Assembly (NCBI GenBank): GCA_018902385.1
Contig: JABSSW010000030.1
Location: 248,001-312,000 of the forward strand
Direction: 5' to 3'
Origin: Physcia stellaris
Taxonomy: Eukaryota; Ascomycota; Lecanoromycetes; Caliciales; Physciaceae
DNA: 64,000 nucleotides
Shown: in pieces, positions 24,398 to 36,033 of the stretch
Position numbering within the stretch: position 1 is the first letter of the stretch
How the letters are laid out: every line of letters begins with the position of its first letter
Made by a program: the position numbers and the translations under genes
Notes under the pieces: generated by a model
The model's database searches: none
The model's input: only the letters and a program-made list of their open reading frames with translations
What the model was told of the DNA's origin: nothing

Positions 24398-25423
24398 CTA
24401 TTCCATGCCTCTCAAAAAAGCATCCGCAAGGTTCTTCTCCCTCTTCTTCCCAATCTCCCTCCTCCTCTCCTCAATCTGCCGCTTCTTCGCCTCCTTCCTC
24501 TCCTCCCTCTCTTTCTTCATCCGCTCCGTCTCCACCCTCTCCCTCTCCAAGCCCTCCATCTCCTTCTGCCGCCCCTCTTTATCCTGACTAAAAGCATAGA
24601 ACCCGACCCCCTTCGACCTCACCTCCTTCGACGCATCATAATGTACTTCCTCCGGCGGCGTCATACTGCGATCCCTCTTCTCCGCAATCTCCCGCATCCT
24701 CGCCGCAAGCGCTTCATCGGGGTTAAACGCCGCGGACTGAATCGTATCGCCATACACAATATTCTCCGGCCTGGCCGGCCGAGCCGAGTACTTCGACAAC
24801 TCCTCCTCGGCATGGACTTTGGCGTTTCGTCTCCGTCTCTCGCGCTCCGCTTCCGCCTTCGTGCCTTTCCGCGTCCGGCCCATGTCATCTTCATATTCCA
24901 CCAGCTCTTCCCCTCCCTCATCACTATCCGCGCCGCCTCCATCATCATCAGAGGAGGTATCATAATTCTTGTCTTTCCCAGCATCCTGGTCCTCAGCCCA
25001 CTTGCGATCGAAATCCACAAGACTATTCTCCTCTCTATCCACGCCCCTGCCCCCTCTGCCAGACGGAGGCACATAATCGCCCCTCTTCATAGCAGCGTAC
25101 AACCGCGCCTTTTCTTCCATCTTCCGCTTCGAGCGGTGCAGCGCCGCGGAGTCGAGCTCGCCGATGTCGGCATTGTGGGTTTGCGGCCGGGGGCCGTCGG
25201 TGGATATGTCGGCCAAGGCGCGCTTCTTGGAGCCTTTGTTGTGGGTGCTGAAGAGGTCGGGTTTCGATTTTGAGGGGCGGGCGCGGCCGGTTGTGCTGCT
25301 GGTGGGGGGCTGGGAGAGGAGGGTTGAGAGGGTGCTGGTGAAGGCGAGGGAGGAGGGGGTGGTGGATTGTGGGGCGGAGGGTTTGGGGCGGGGGGCGCCG
25401 TAGAGGGAGGATGAGGAGGCCAT
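24398..25423 (-). CDS. CCDC174-like nuclear coiled-coil protein
   Basis: The single-exon protein of 341 residues starts MASSSSLYGAPRPKP. It resembles eukaryotic CCDC174 (DUF4078), a nuclear protein linked in animals to the exon-junction complex and splicing. The family hallmark YDASKEVRSKGVGFYAFSQD lies near residue 260, followed by a long charged coiled coil (about 270-330) rich in Glu, Arg and Lys. An acidic stretch (YDTSSDDDGGGADSDEGGEE) precedes it, along with a DMGRTRKGTK-type segment typical of the family. The open frame extends further upstream, but this ATG is favoured because conserved content begins after it. Convergent with the gene at 21,523 and about 300 bp downstream of the DUF7708 gene. 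Confidence 0.8.
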   Translation of the reverse strand: MASSSSLYGAPRPKPSAPQSTTPSSLAFTSTLSTLLSQPPTSSTTGRARPSKSKPDLFSTHNKGSKKRALADISTDGPRPQTHNADIGELDSAALHRSKRKMEEKARLYAAMKRGDYVPPSGRGGRGVDREENSLVDFDRKWAEDQDAGKDKNYDTSSDDDGGGADSDEGGEELVEYEDDMGRTRKGTKAEAERERRRRNAKVHAEEELSKYSARPARPENIVYGDTIQSAAFNPDEALAARMREIAEKRDRSMTPPEEVHYDASKEVRSKGVGFYAFSQDKEGRQKEMEGLERERVETERMKKEREERKEAKKRQIEERRREIGKKREKNLADAFLRGME

Positions 25424-25723
25424 TGTTCTGGGAGATGGTGTCTGAGAATAAGTACTACTTACTGCTCTTGGAAATGTGGGTGAGGTCGCCAACGGGCAAT
25501 AGTTCAAGCTTAAGTGGATTCTGTACTCCGTACGGAGCACATCACACAAACCCTAAAAGCTGGAAGAGACTAGGGTTGAGCAAGGGAGCTGGGCAACAAC
25601 GAGTGTGCCTGGTCGTGCTTGCCAGGTACTGTTTACCATTTTCCTCTATCCACTTGAAATCATCCTTGATATCTGACGTTTTTGTCCGGCATCTGTCGCT
25701 TAACCTCCCCCACCCCGCAAAAC

Positions 25724-28516
25724 TCAATCCACATAATCTTCATCAGTGAGTGTTTCGGGGCTACTGATAGTAGTGGCGTCGCTGTCCGAATCCAAGGTCT
25801 CTAGGCTCCTAAGACGTCCTTTCATATGCTTTTTCCTGCCTTCCTCAGCCTCGACACTTTCCAGGTAATCTTCATCTAAGCTCTCCAAGCTATCTGATAT
25901 CTTCCCAGCTGTCGTGTAGAGTACCTTGATCGCCTTTCCTGATGCACTTTCGACGATCGCTTGCTGCAACAGCAGCAGAGCTTCAAGGATTATTGGTTGA
26001 GCATCTGACTCATCCACCTGCTCGACGCCATCAATAATGACTAGCAGCATCGCGGGGCCACGGTCTAGAAGCTCCTCCAGTATCTTTAGGGCAATGCCGA
26101 ACGTGTCAAGCGAGCCGTCTAACCTTCCCAACCGTGTCTTCATTCTTTTTCTAGACAGACTGACTTTTGACGGAAGCTGGTCGATCAGCTGCCTTATAAG
26201 AGTGTAGACAAAGTCGATGGCCTTGATGTATTGCGAATCCTGCCAAGGCCTATCGGTTAAGTCGGGACGGTCCCCTTCAGTCTCGTCCTCACTGTTGAAG
26301 AAATAACATACAAACGGGATGCCCATGACGCGCGCCGTGGAAACGACCTTGGCGGCGATTGCCGTCGCATCAGATGGATATATTTCCTGAAAGCGGCCCA
26401 TGACCCAAAGAGCTTGGGAGGTGGGTGATCGGCTCCAGTTACGGATAGCTTCAGCAACCTCGGATCCAATCAAGGCGGTCGAGAAATCAATGATTTCCAG
26501 CAGTTCAATTATGCTAGATGTAGAGTCTTCGAGATCCGCGGACCATTGCTGAAGTTCACTTCGAGTGGTCACCTTAGCCACTATTGAGATAAGCATCGAA
26601 GGTCAATTGAGTGCTACTGGCGTGGCCTACCTTCGCTGTTGTGGCCGTTTTTTCTGGCATATGTACTATGTCCCTGTTCTGTCAATTTGCGAGCCGAGAA
26701 GCCTGCTCACGAGTCATCACATGGCCAGATAGAGTCCGATCAGTCTACGTGTTAACTTACCCCGAGAAGGATTTTTCATGATTTTGTCGTCATTACTATG
26801 GAGCCAAGCTTGTAAGCTTGCTTGGAGACCTGAAACCAGCCGGTTCCCTAACGTTTCCGCAAACTGTTCCAGCTGTGCGTTCGAAGGCCCTTGCTTTCGC
26901 ATTTCTTCCCGGATTTCCTCTCGAGCGAGCGCAGCTATGGCAGCTGCTTTCTCAGCCGCGACCTCAGCTTTTTCAGCAGCATCCTCCTGTCGAAGTCTCA
27001 TAACCCGGACTTCCGCATGTGATTTGACCTCACCTTTTTGAATTAGCCGATTGCATAGATGTTGTATTCTCAATACTTGGTCTTTCAGAATATCGGAGGA
27101 ATCTTCAGTCAGACTATCAAAAATCCTTCTTGAAGTACATGCTTGGTACCATTTCATTGCAGAGTAAAGGAAATGGAAGACATGGGTATAGAGAGATGAG
27201 ATAGCTTCATGCATGTCACTGGTGTTCATTATTTCGACTTCGACTTCGCAGTCTTTGAGTGGTTCAGATATGTCGCTTAGAGATTGGCTCAAGACCTCAG
27301 CGATTTTTTGGTGATTGACGGAAGCCTACAGGGAGTCAGCCTAGCGTCCTATTCATTGCTTATTCGCAAACTGCCTGCAGGGCCCTCCGCAGGACTCATA
27401 AATTTTGAATGTGCCCAAAATCACATCATCTCATAGATCGGAGTAAACAAGCCATCCGATCGACTATGTGTCCAAGTCTAAGACAATGTCGCATAAGCCC
27501 TTGACATATGGCGCGATAGAGTAGGCGTACACCGACGACGACCCGGCTTGTATTTTCATGATGGAGAATCCCAACGGTATCTCAATTGCGGACCTCTCTA
27601 AAACAGAATATGTTTTCGTAAGAGATGTAATGCCCAGATTCTGGGCCAGGAGATCGAACAGTTCCAAATAGCACAATTGCACTGCACCAGGTCATAGGAC
27701 GGAGCTGCCTACTACTGAAAAATGGAAACAGTCTACTTATATCGGTGCGCGAGATGAAACGGCTCTATAACCTGCTGTATCGCAAAGTGACGATTACGTA
27801 CCTTGATCAATGTCGTCGTCACACCGCAAAAGACTGATAAGTATTGGTTCTGTTCGGGAAGGCATTTTAGCAGGTTTGAGTGAGAGTGCACGGTATTACA
27901 GAAGCTGTGGAATGCCTTCTGTGCTTTGCCATCTGCCAAACGGGGTCCGGATTCCCAGTAGGTTCTGGCGTCTTCAACTGATATGATGATGTCTTGGATC
28001 CCCGGAGGCTGCCCCGTCCCTGTGTCTACGCGCCATGTTGGGCCTGTGGCTCGGGGAGTCTTTCTGAAGATGCCTCTCTTCCAACTTCTTTCTTGTTTGG
28101 CGATCTTCTTTTGCTGCTCCTTATCCAGATATTGATTGAAGGCTAGCCACTGCTTCTGTAGGGTGTCGTTCACGGATCTGAGATCAGGGCTGGTGGGATT
28201 TCTAGGCGAGCGAATCATGTCAGTCGGAGTCTTGGCGCCCAGTGACCTTGGAAACGATCAGGAAGAGGAAGATCATGGGGACTGCGTACGCCGTGATCTC
28301 TTCGAAATGAGAATACCATTTAGCTGGAGCAGGTTTCTCACCCACTGCTTGGCTTTCAGACTGGCCTGGCTGTCGATTTACAACGAGATCGAGTGCCTCT
28401 GCCATCGAGTCGTGGGGGTTTTCCGCGACGTTGGCAGTCGCAAACCGCCGGAGCACCAGATTTTCACTTTCTCTCACTTCTTGTTCTTCGAGCTTGCTTT
28501 TCCTTGAGAAAGCCAT
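25724..28516 (-). CDS. DUF7708-domain NLR-like protein lacking a P-loop
   Basis: Five exons are inferred: 28,516-28,290; 28,201-27,802; 27,325-26,761; 26,678-26,631; 26,580-25,724. The spliced length is 2,097 nt, an intact frame for 698 residues. A DUF7708-type helical domain, common as the N-terminal domain of fungal NLR-like proteins, reads KAFHSFCNTVHSHSNLLKCL, then across the 476-nt intron LIK/ASVNHQKIAEVLSQSL, then SLYTHVFHFLYSAMKWYQ. A coiled coil rich in Ala/Glu follows. The C-terminal part resembles a degenerate NTPase fold: ALWVMGRFQEIYPSDATAIA stands where a Walker A would be but lacks GxxxxGK[ST], while AMLLVIIDGVEQVDES looks like a Walker B. So nucleotide hydrolysis is doubtful. 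No repeat domain follows; an acidic tail ends the protein. Role inferred only: allorecognition or signalling scaffold. Confidence 0.75.
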
Positions 28517-29125
28517 AAGGTCGTAGTACGCAGACTATCTCATATTATCATATCATCCGGGGGGGAATGTTATCCTCGCTACAAAGGTACGGGCGAATGT
28601 GGCCAGCATGTCAAGCTGTTTATCGTTGAGCCTCAATTTCCCTTGCCCCTCCTTTCTCTCCAAGGCGTCGAGGCATCTAGACTCGAAATCCTGCCGCTCG
28701 TGGATCTGCGGTGTGTACCAATACTCGAATTGATTGGATGACACCCTTGTTGTTTGCTTCCTTCAAAGCCTTACACAGCATAAAAGCCCTCAAGATGGCA
28801 GGCAGAAATGCCACCGCTTGACTTAGTGTTCCTCAAAGGGTTTCCCTCCGAAGCAAGTCGAATCCTCTGAGCTCCACTTGCCTACCTAAGCTCTATGTTG
28901 ACACTTGAGCGAGTTTACCAGCCGTTGCAGTCGGTAATCATAAGCAGCCGGATATCTTCTGGAATCAATCTCGTACTTAAGCAATTATCATTCTGTACTG
29001 CGATCGGACATCTATTCCTATCATCATCCCCGACCTCACTTTGCAATTAGAAGCGACAAAGCCGACCGGCAGCAGAACCTGATCTTCCTTCTTACAGCCT
29101 AAAATCAGGCGATCGTAGACTAATC
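28517..29125. promoter_or_regulatory. Divergent intergenic region with a short upstream frame
   Basis: The DUF7708 gene and the DUF7025-AAA gene start back-to-back 609 bp apart, so the region must hold both promoters. On the minus strand a 63-codon frame (28,744-28,553) ends 36 bp before the DUF7708 start. It looks protein-like (MSSNQFEYWYTPQIHERQDF...). It could be an upstream open reading frame, a lost first exon or a tiny gene; no family was recognised. Confidence 0.45.
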
Positions 29126-32100
29126 ATGGACAACCATAGAGACAGTGAAGGTTCACAAGCTCGAACTCCATCCGCTCACTCGAATGTGGATACTGCCCCT
29201 ACCTCGGTTGAATCAAAGGAAAACTGCGAACACAATGACACGACGCCAAAACGGAGTGAAGATGGTGAGCACAAGCCTAAAGCCTACAAACATGGCGTCA
29301 TGTACCGCGTGGAATACAAATACAGTGACGGTGAGATCGCACATGAAGTAGAAGGAGACGATGAGGCGAGTCTCCTGCGCGGCCTTCGAGCCTCCGCTCG
29401 ATCCGATAGCCTTCCGCCACTGACAATCACCACCGTCTTCTACTCTAACAGCACCAAAGAAGGGTCTAAGAATAAAAAGAAGAGCAAAAAGAAAGGTGAA
29501 ATGGCTGAAAAGAAAGACGACCAAAAGGATGATAAACAGGACGACAAGAGCAAAGCCCTGCCAGAAGACAAAAAGGAGATCTCTGATGACGACGGGGAAG
29601 GTGCGCTATTCGAAGACTTTATCGACAGTCGTCCTAGTAGGAAAAGCATGACAATCCACTCAAGGAAGTTATTCAATGCCATCAGAGATGTTATTACGTA
29701 TTACCCTGGTATGTCGTTACTAGGAGATGAATTCCAGATCTATGAGCCTTACCGAATGCTCTGTCATTACCGGGAAGAATTGCGCGCATACAAGCACGAA
29801 CAGCCTTCGTGGCATGACGAAGCATACCGTAAGGAGTGCAACGAGCATCTTGACGTTCTGCTTGAATTTATTGACAGCCGTTATGGAAAAGCCTTAGACG
29901 ACGAGAAGGCTAGATGGGCGCGGCCAAATCCAGCCTGTACGTTCGAATATTTATGGTACATGTTTAAACCTGGAGAAATTTGCTATGAGACTGTTGATGA
30001 CCAAGTCAACCCGTACATCACGAAAGAGGTTATACCTTTTGGCCGCATGGTAACAAAAAAAGCTGTTAAGTATGAGATTTCGACATGGAATATTGATTTC
30101 GACGGGTATCTAATGGGTTGTTGTCCGAACGACGTGGTAATAAGCCCTTTTGATGGCGAAAAAGAGATCAGGTCTCTGAAGTATTATCCTGCCAGGTTTT
30201 ACAACGAGTCTCACCAAGAAATCAGTAAGAATGGCGGAAAGAACTTCCACGAACAACTGGTCGCAAGAGGTAGAAAATTCTGGGAGCTGGCTAAGATGGG
30301 CATATGTTATCAAGAGTATAATGGGGTATCCGCGGACTATCCTCATAAAAAGGTAAACCAATGCACACTGGAATTGCTGTGATGTATTGGAGCTCACTCT
30401 ACCGACCAGCTGCACGGTCGTGTGGTAATAGATCCGGCCGGCTATTTCAGCCGTTACAATTTCGAAGTATCGGACCGAGGCACCAAAGAGATACGCCCAC
30501 CAATAGGTGACGATGACGATGACGAAGAGGAAGGGGGAGCAACTATATCTGCAGGCTGTCAGTGTCAGTCTTGTGCTGACAACCCCCGAAAAACACGCCG
30601 CAATCGATTCGAAGGGTTTCATGATCTTTATCCAGACGAAGATAAGCCTCCAGAGGATGACACTTTCTTTTTACTCTGCGATCAAAGAGTTTTTGCGTTC
30701 ATTCTGAAGAGCAGAACCTGGGGTAGGTAACATCTGCAACCCCTCATTGCCATAGAATGTCAACTAATCGGTGCCTTCATACTCAGAGACCCTCTATGTC
30801 AAAGACGTTGACGACGTAATAGAGCAGAAGCATGCATTTCAATACCTAGTACTTCCTGATGACGTTAAATATACCCTAAAGGCAATTTCGTGTTCCTACG
30901 TAAAAGCTCAAGAAAAATCTCGCAAAAATAACACAGACATCGTCAAAGGCAAAGGCGAAGGCAAAATCTTTTTGCTCCATGGACCACCAGGCACAGGCAA
31001 AACACTATCAGCAGAATTGGTTGCAGAGCTCACTCAGAGACCACTGCTCTCCTTGACTTGTGGAGATTTAGGCACAACAGCCGAAGAGGTGGAAGTCCGT
31101 CTTGGTCGGTATATGAGCCTCGGGGAGACGTGGGAAGCCGTGTAAGCAAATCTCGGAGTCTTTTACTACAAAGCTCAAACCATTCTTTTGGAGGTGTTCA
31201 AAGACAAGCGGCAGCCCTCAAGACGACTCCTGCGTATCTTTTATTAACCCCTTTATCCGTAACACTGACACCCGATATCAATCAGTGTACTGCTTGATGA
31301 GGCAGACATATACCTCGAAGCCAGAGATGTCAATGAAGTGAAGCGTAACAGTTTGGTTTCGGGTAAGGCATAGAAACGACAATTGACGCACATACTGACC
31401 CCAAACAGTATTTCTCCGCGCCTTAGAATATTACAAGGGTCTTCTTTTTCTAACTACAAACCGTGTCGCGTAAGTACTTTGGACCTTGGCGTGTAGGTTT
31501 TGACTGACATTCCCCAGCACTTTTGATGAAGCCTTCAAGTCCCGCATCCATGTCGCCCTAGAATACAAACGCTTGAACGACAACGATCGTCGCTTGATCT
31601 GGCAGAATAATATAGACATGCTTCTATCGGACAAACTCGAAGTCACGCCAAAGGCGAGAGAGTATGTAAGCTCTGATAGTAAGATCTTGAGTCTAGAGTG
31701 GAACGGCCGAGAGATTCGAAATGGTAAGTCTGACCAGCCGCCTCTAATTCCATTGGCTTCCCCTGAGTTGACTTCATGGCCTCCTCACTGTTGCGGCTTC
31801 CTTGTCTCAATGTACAGTAGGAACCTGCTAAAATATGATCGCAGCCCTCCAGACTGCTCTGTCTCTAGCTGAATTCGAGGCCGAAGAGAAGAAAAAGCCC
31901 ATTGTCAAAATCAAGAGTACACATCTTGAACGAATCGTCGCAATGTCTGCAAGTTTCCAGAATTATATCAAGAGCGCGCACCGCAACAGGACAGATTCGT
32001 ATCTCGCTAAGCAGCATAAGTTGCGGAATGATTACTATCAAGATACGCCAACAAGATCATCAGAGAGGAACGTACATGAACGGTCGAAGTACTGGATCCC

Positions 32101-32701
32101 GCAGGATGATGAGAAGACACTAAAGGCAAAGTCGACAAGGCTCAATCAGAGAGACGAAGACGAAGAGCTAAGGCTGAAATCTACGAAATATACCCCTCGA
32201 AAAAGCAGCAGAGTAGTTTCGGAGGATGAGGATGTCTTGGACCGGTATGCAAGCAAACAGCCAAAGCAAAAAAGCCGGCTGCCAGCACCTATCGAAGAAG
32301 AATCTGAGGAGGAAGCGCCAAGATCAAAAAAAGGTGACAGACGAGCTCTGCGCATGGAAGAAGGGGAATCTGAAGAGGTGGAAAAGCCTAAGGTAAGGAG
32401 GTTGGTGAAAAATACTGCCCGGAGAGTATCTCCAGATGAGGAGGAAGAGGAAGAGGAAGAGCCTCCCAAATCGGCTAGATTGTCACGAAAGCTTACGAGA
32501 TCGGCCATGATGGACGAAGAGGAAAGCGAAGACGAGATGGTCCCCTCAAGGACTAGAGACTCCTCTAAACGAGCTGCTGCAGGCTCTCAAAACGAGAAGG
32601 AGTCTGGAAGGCGCCACGGACGAAGCCCAATCCCGCTCAAGAAAGGAACAGCTAAGGTAAACAAGAAAATTATTAGCGAAAGCGAGGAAGAGGAGGAGTA
32701 A
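29126..32701 (+). CDS. AAA+ ATPase with fungal DUF7025 domain
   Basis: Seven exons are inferred: 29,126-30,352; 30,410-30,722; 30,787-31,141; 31,286-31,362; 31,409-31,469; 31,518-31,723; 31,845-32,701. They total 3,096 nt with no frame break (1,031 residues). The N-terminus is charged and disordered. The DUF7025 region spans the first two exons (FEYLWYMFKPG, LHGRVVIDPAGYFSRYNFEV). The AAA module follows: Walker A HGPPGTGKT near residue 579, Walker B VLLDEADIYLE, sensor TTNRVATFDEAFKSRIH, then a lid (NALQTALSLAEFEA). The tail of about 240 residues alternates acidic and basic blocks. This is a large, often multicopy family in ascomycetes with no settled role. Catalytic residues look intact. Head-to-head with the DUF7708 gene. 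Confidence 0.88.
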
Positions 32702-34650
32702 CGTGCGAGCCCGTTTCTTGTGCCATCACGATAAATTTATGATCGAAATTTTACTTTAGTATGCTTCCTATCAGCCCTGTTACGTACGAGCGATGCAACA
32801 TCTTCGAGCGAGAGCTTTGAGGGCGTAACTTGAACCTCTTCATCCCCCATGACTGAGTTCGCCGTCCTCGCATGTTCCGCGAAGCTTTCCTCTCATGCAA
32901 ATTTTCCCCGAAGCCCCCGATTTTGTAGCTGATTTCAATTGCGTCAGGCCACAAGATTAGCGAGAAACAAACCCGAAAACCCGGAGCCTAATCAAAGCAT
33001 AAAGCTGATGCATGGCCTTTCGACAAGTCTGTGAAGGATCTCGTCTACTGATGGCGCGTGAAGGCCCATTTGAAAGCTCGCTCACATGCTCATCTCCCAA
33101 GGAGTCGGAAACGCGTCCAGAATCTATTCTGGGGGCTATCCAAGTACCTAATCTACAACACACCCGCTAAGTGTGCGGGTTGTTTCGCACTGTCCTTGGG
33201 GACTGTGTTGTTTGGCATGCATGAACCATTTGGACCTTACAGCATGTTTATTTATGAACACCTGCGCTGCTTCAGGCCTAGCACGATGATTGGCCTGTAA
33301 GTGCCATTATGCCAGAATAAAATAGTAAGTCACAGCGAGCGCCTCGGAGCATTTGCTGTCCAATTTATGAAAGCTCCCAGCTTACTGCGACGTGGAACTG
33401 TTGAAAGAGATCTTTTCCAGGAGGAAAGCGCTCTCGGGCCAGCTCCGGGCCTTGTCGCTACCTATCGATGTGCGACAAGAGCATCGTCGTTTATGGAAGC
33501 AGTAAAACACTCTTTTACACACGCCAAGGAAACCACGAATAGGCCTAACCACCATGCAGGAACGTGATTGGGATTCAGTACGTACTCTTGTAATGAGGAG
33601 GCCAAGCCAGAGCAGGAGCAAGATAAAACACGTTAGCACTCGAAATGTACTAACGTGGTTGTTGGTCTTATCACTTAGGAGTAATCTCGAACTAAAGATC
33701 CGGGCTAAACTTAAGCTTCAAGGGACCTCACAGCATCCGGAACCATGCGACCAATGCCGTGAAGACTTTTGGGCTTCACTAAGGCGTAGCGCAAAGCTCA
33801 GACGGAATTCCAACGCCAAGGATCGACATGAAGGCGTGGGTGCGGGACATGAGATGACTAGGTATGTCAGGTACGTTGTCCGGTATCCACAGCAGTCACG
33901 GCGAGTCGATGAGCTGAGCAAGTCATACCCTCTGGCATAAAGCGTGAGACTACTTATATACTCATCATCGATATGATCGCAAAAGCATGTGCAACAATCA
34001 GTGGCCAGGGATGCCCTGCAATCCCACCTTCCAGCTACCGATCGACAAGGAATACCGAACGCATGCAAGAAGCGCACGACTTATAGACCCTTTCCACGTG
34101 CAAGAGCGGGATAATTTACTAGTTCAGACAAGGATGCACATAGGGCAGAAGTTCTTCTCACTTCCCTGTTCAATTGAACCTTAATCGTTGGTATCGTCTG
34201 ATCTCACCAGTTGGAAGCCTTACCTCAACTTTAGTTCCTCGACTACGAAAGGCAGAGCGCATCAACCAGCCTTGGCAGGCCAAACTTCTACCCGTTCCCC
34301 TGAACTAAACAACGTTCGACTGATTAGAATATTGTCGGGCTGAAAGGGTCCATTGGAGTGTGGGGTGCTGATACGATGCTTTCCATCCTTTCTCTCAGCA
34401 TCCCCATACTTGGATGCAGTAGGAGATACTTTTTCGTGCTCAAATGCTCAAGGTTAATCCGAAGAGATCCGAGATCTCCACTCCCACTTGAGCTGGAGAT
34501 ACTTCCGTGTCCTCTGCTTGAATGAGCAACACCTTGGTTGCTCTCAAACACTGTACAACGCTTTACGGCTTCATTTGCAACCCACCAGCAACCTGCAGGA
34601 TGCGATATTGAAACAGCTCGTTTATTTGATCTTGCAATCTCTATATCGAC
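32702..34650. other. Intergenic region, nothing recognised
   Basis: About 1.95 kb of normal composition. Frames of up to about 128 codons occur on both strands, but none shows family motifs, and their overlapping pattern looks random. The last few hundred bases are presumably the GPCR promoter. Confidence 0.6.
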
Positions 34651-36033
34651 ATGGCGACTTCTCTTACCCCCGAGCAGGATCGGATGATGGCTCTTACTGA
34701 GCGCATTACTGCATCTTTTTCCATCGTTGGCATCCTTTTCATAATTCTCACCTACCTCTTTTCGTCATCCTTTTCGAAGCCAATCAATCGTCTGGTATTC
34801 TACGCGTCATGGGGAAATCTAGGACTCTGCATCGTAGCACTGATCTCCGTGGACGGTCCCGACGCTGGTCAGAACTCGCCGCTTTGCCAATTCCAGGCTT
34901 TCATGGCGCAGCTGTAAGAAGGCCCCAAGATCATGAGGATATCACTGTTGACCGCGATTAGATTCCTCGGTGTGGATGCGTATTGGGCGTTCTGCATGGC
35001 CATCAACATCTACCTTGTGTTTTTCCGGAGCTACAATACAAGACAACTACGAGGATTAGACCACAAGTATTTCATCGCCTGCTATGGCCTCTCCCTCATC
35101 CCAGCCATCATATATCTCTTCATGGAGACAAAGGACCGAGGCAAGATCTATGGAGGGGCAGTCGTAAGTATCGTCTGCACATAGGATTGACGGGATCGAC
35201 TGACTATATAGCTCTGGTGCTGGGTGTCGAGACAATGGGACTTCCTTCGCATAGCGGTCCTATATGTCTTCATGTGGTAGGTGTAGCCTGGGGCTCTCTT
35301 AGAACAGTCATCTAATTCACCTAGGGTCGCGGTCTTGATCGCAGTTGTCATCTACATCATGGCCGGCCGCTACGTATGGAAGAAACGCTCCGCCCTGGAC
35401 GGTTTCCTAAACCCTTTCAACGAAACCCCCTTCATAAACGTATTGATGACAACGGAAGTAACTGTCACCTCTCAAGACCGCAAGCCGTCCCTCCCCTATT
35501 CCCAAGCACGAGAGGTAAACCGGAGCCAAGACGACGACAACTACAACGCCTACTCTGTCAATATCGAAATCGGCGAACCGCCACGACCCCAGCTCCCCCA
35601 CAGACCGTCCCGGCCGACGGTATTCCGCCTCCCCTCCGTCACCCGCGCCGTCGCTCTGAGCCAGGAGAACGTCGAATCCTTCCTCTACGCGCGCGTCGCC
35701 TTCCTCTTCTTCGTCGCCCTCCTCATAACCTGGGTTCCATCGAGCGTCAACCGCGCGTACGCCCTCGCCCACCCTGAACACATCAATTTCGGGCTCAACT
35801 TCACTTCCGCATTCGTCTTCTCCATTCAAGGGCTGTTGAACTGTCTGGTCTATATGGCGACATCGAAGTCCGCGTGTCGTCAATTATGGGCGAAGATGCT
35901 GGGGCGGAAATATGATAGCCCGAGGAGGAAAGAGATCACCACGTATGGAGTAGGGAGTGACCTGGAGGGGCAGAGGAGTAGGCAGAGGTTGGATAGCGAT
36001 GCGACGAGCGTGACGAATTTGACGGCGCGGTGA
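34651..36033 (+). CDS. cAMP-receptor-like G-protein-coupled receptor
   Basis: Four exons (34,651-34,913; 34,962-35,163; 35,212-35,276; 35,325-36,033) are joined over three introns, each exactly 48 nt. They give 412 residues. The protein resembles fungal Dicty_CAR-type seven-helix receptors, which couple nutrient or other signals to G proteins at the plasma membrane. Helices are visible as ITASFSIVGILFIILTYLF, RLVFYASWGNLGLCIVALI, LGVDAYWAFCMAINIYLVFF, YFIACYGLSLIPAIIYLF, LRIAVLYVFMWVAVLIAVVI, VAFLFFVALLITWVPSSVNR and FTSAFVFSIQGLLNCLVYMA. A conserved Cys (SPLCQFQAF) before helix 3 suits the usual disulfide. A long third cytosolic loop and a basic C-terminal tail are present. The ligand is unknown. 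The first two splice joins fall at or next to helix 3 and the 4/5 region, and all restore family sequence. Confidence 0.9.

Noticed and set aside
24383-25273. A 296-codon plus-strand frame opposite CCDC174
   Set aside because: It is an antisense shadow, rich in Leu, Pro and Arg; the minus strand carries the recognisable family motif.
35407-35883. A 158-codon minus-strand frame opposite the GPCR
   Set aside because: It overlaps the receptor's last exon, whose helices are clear; the antisense frame has no motifs.
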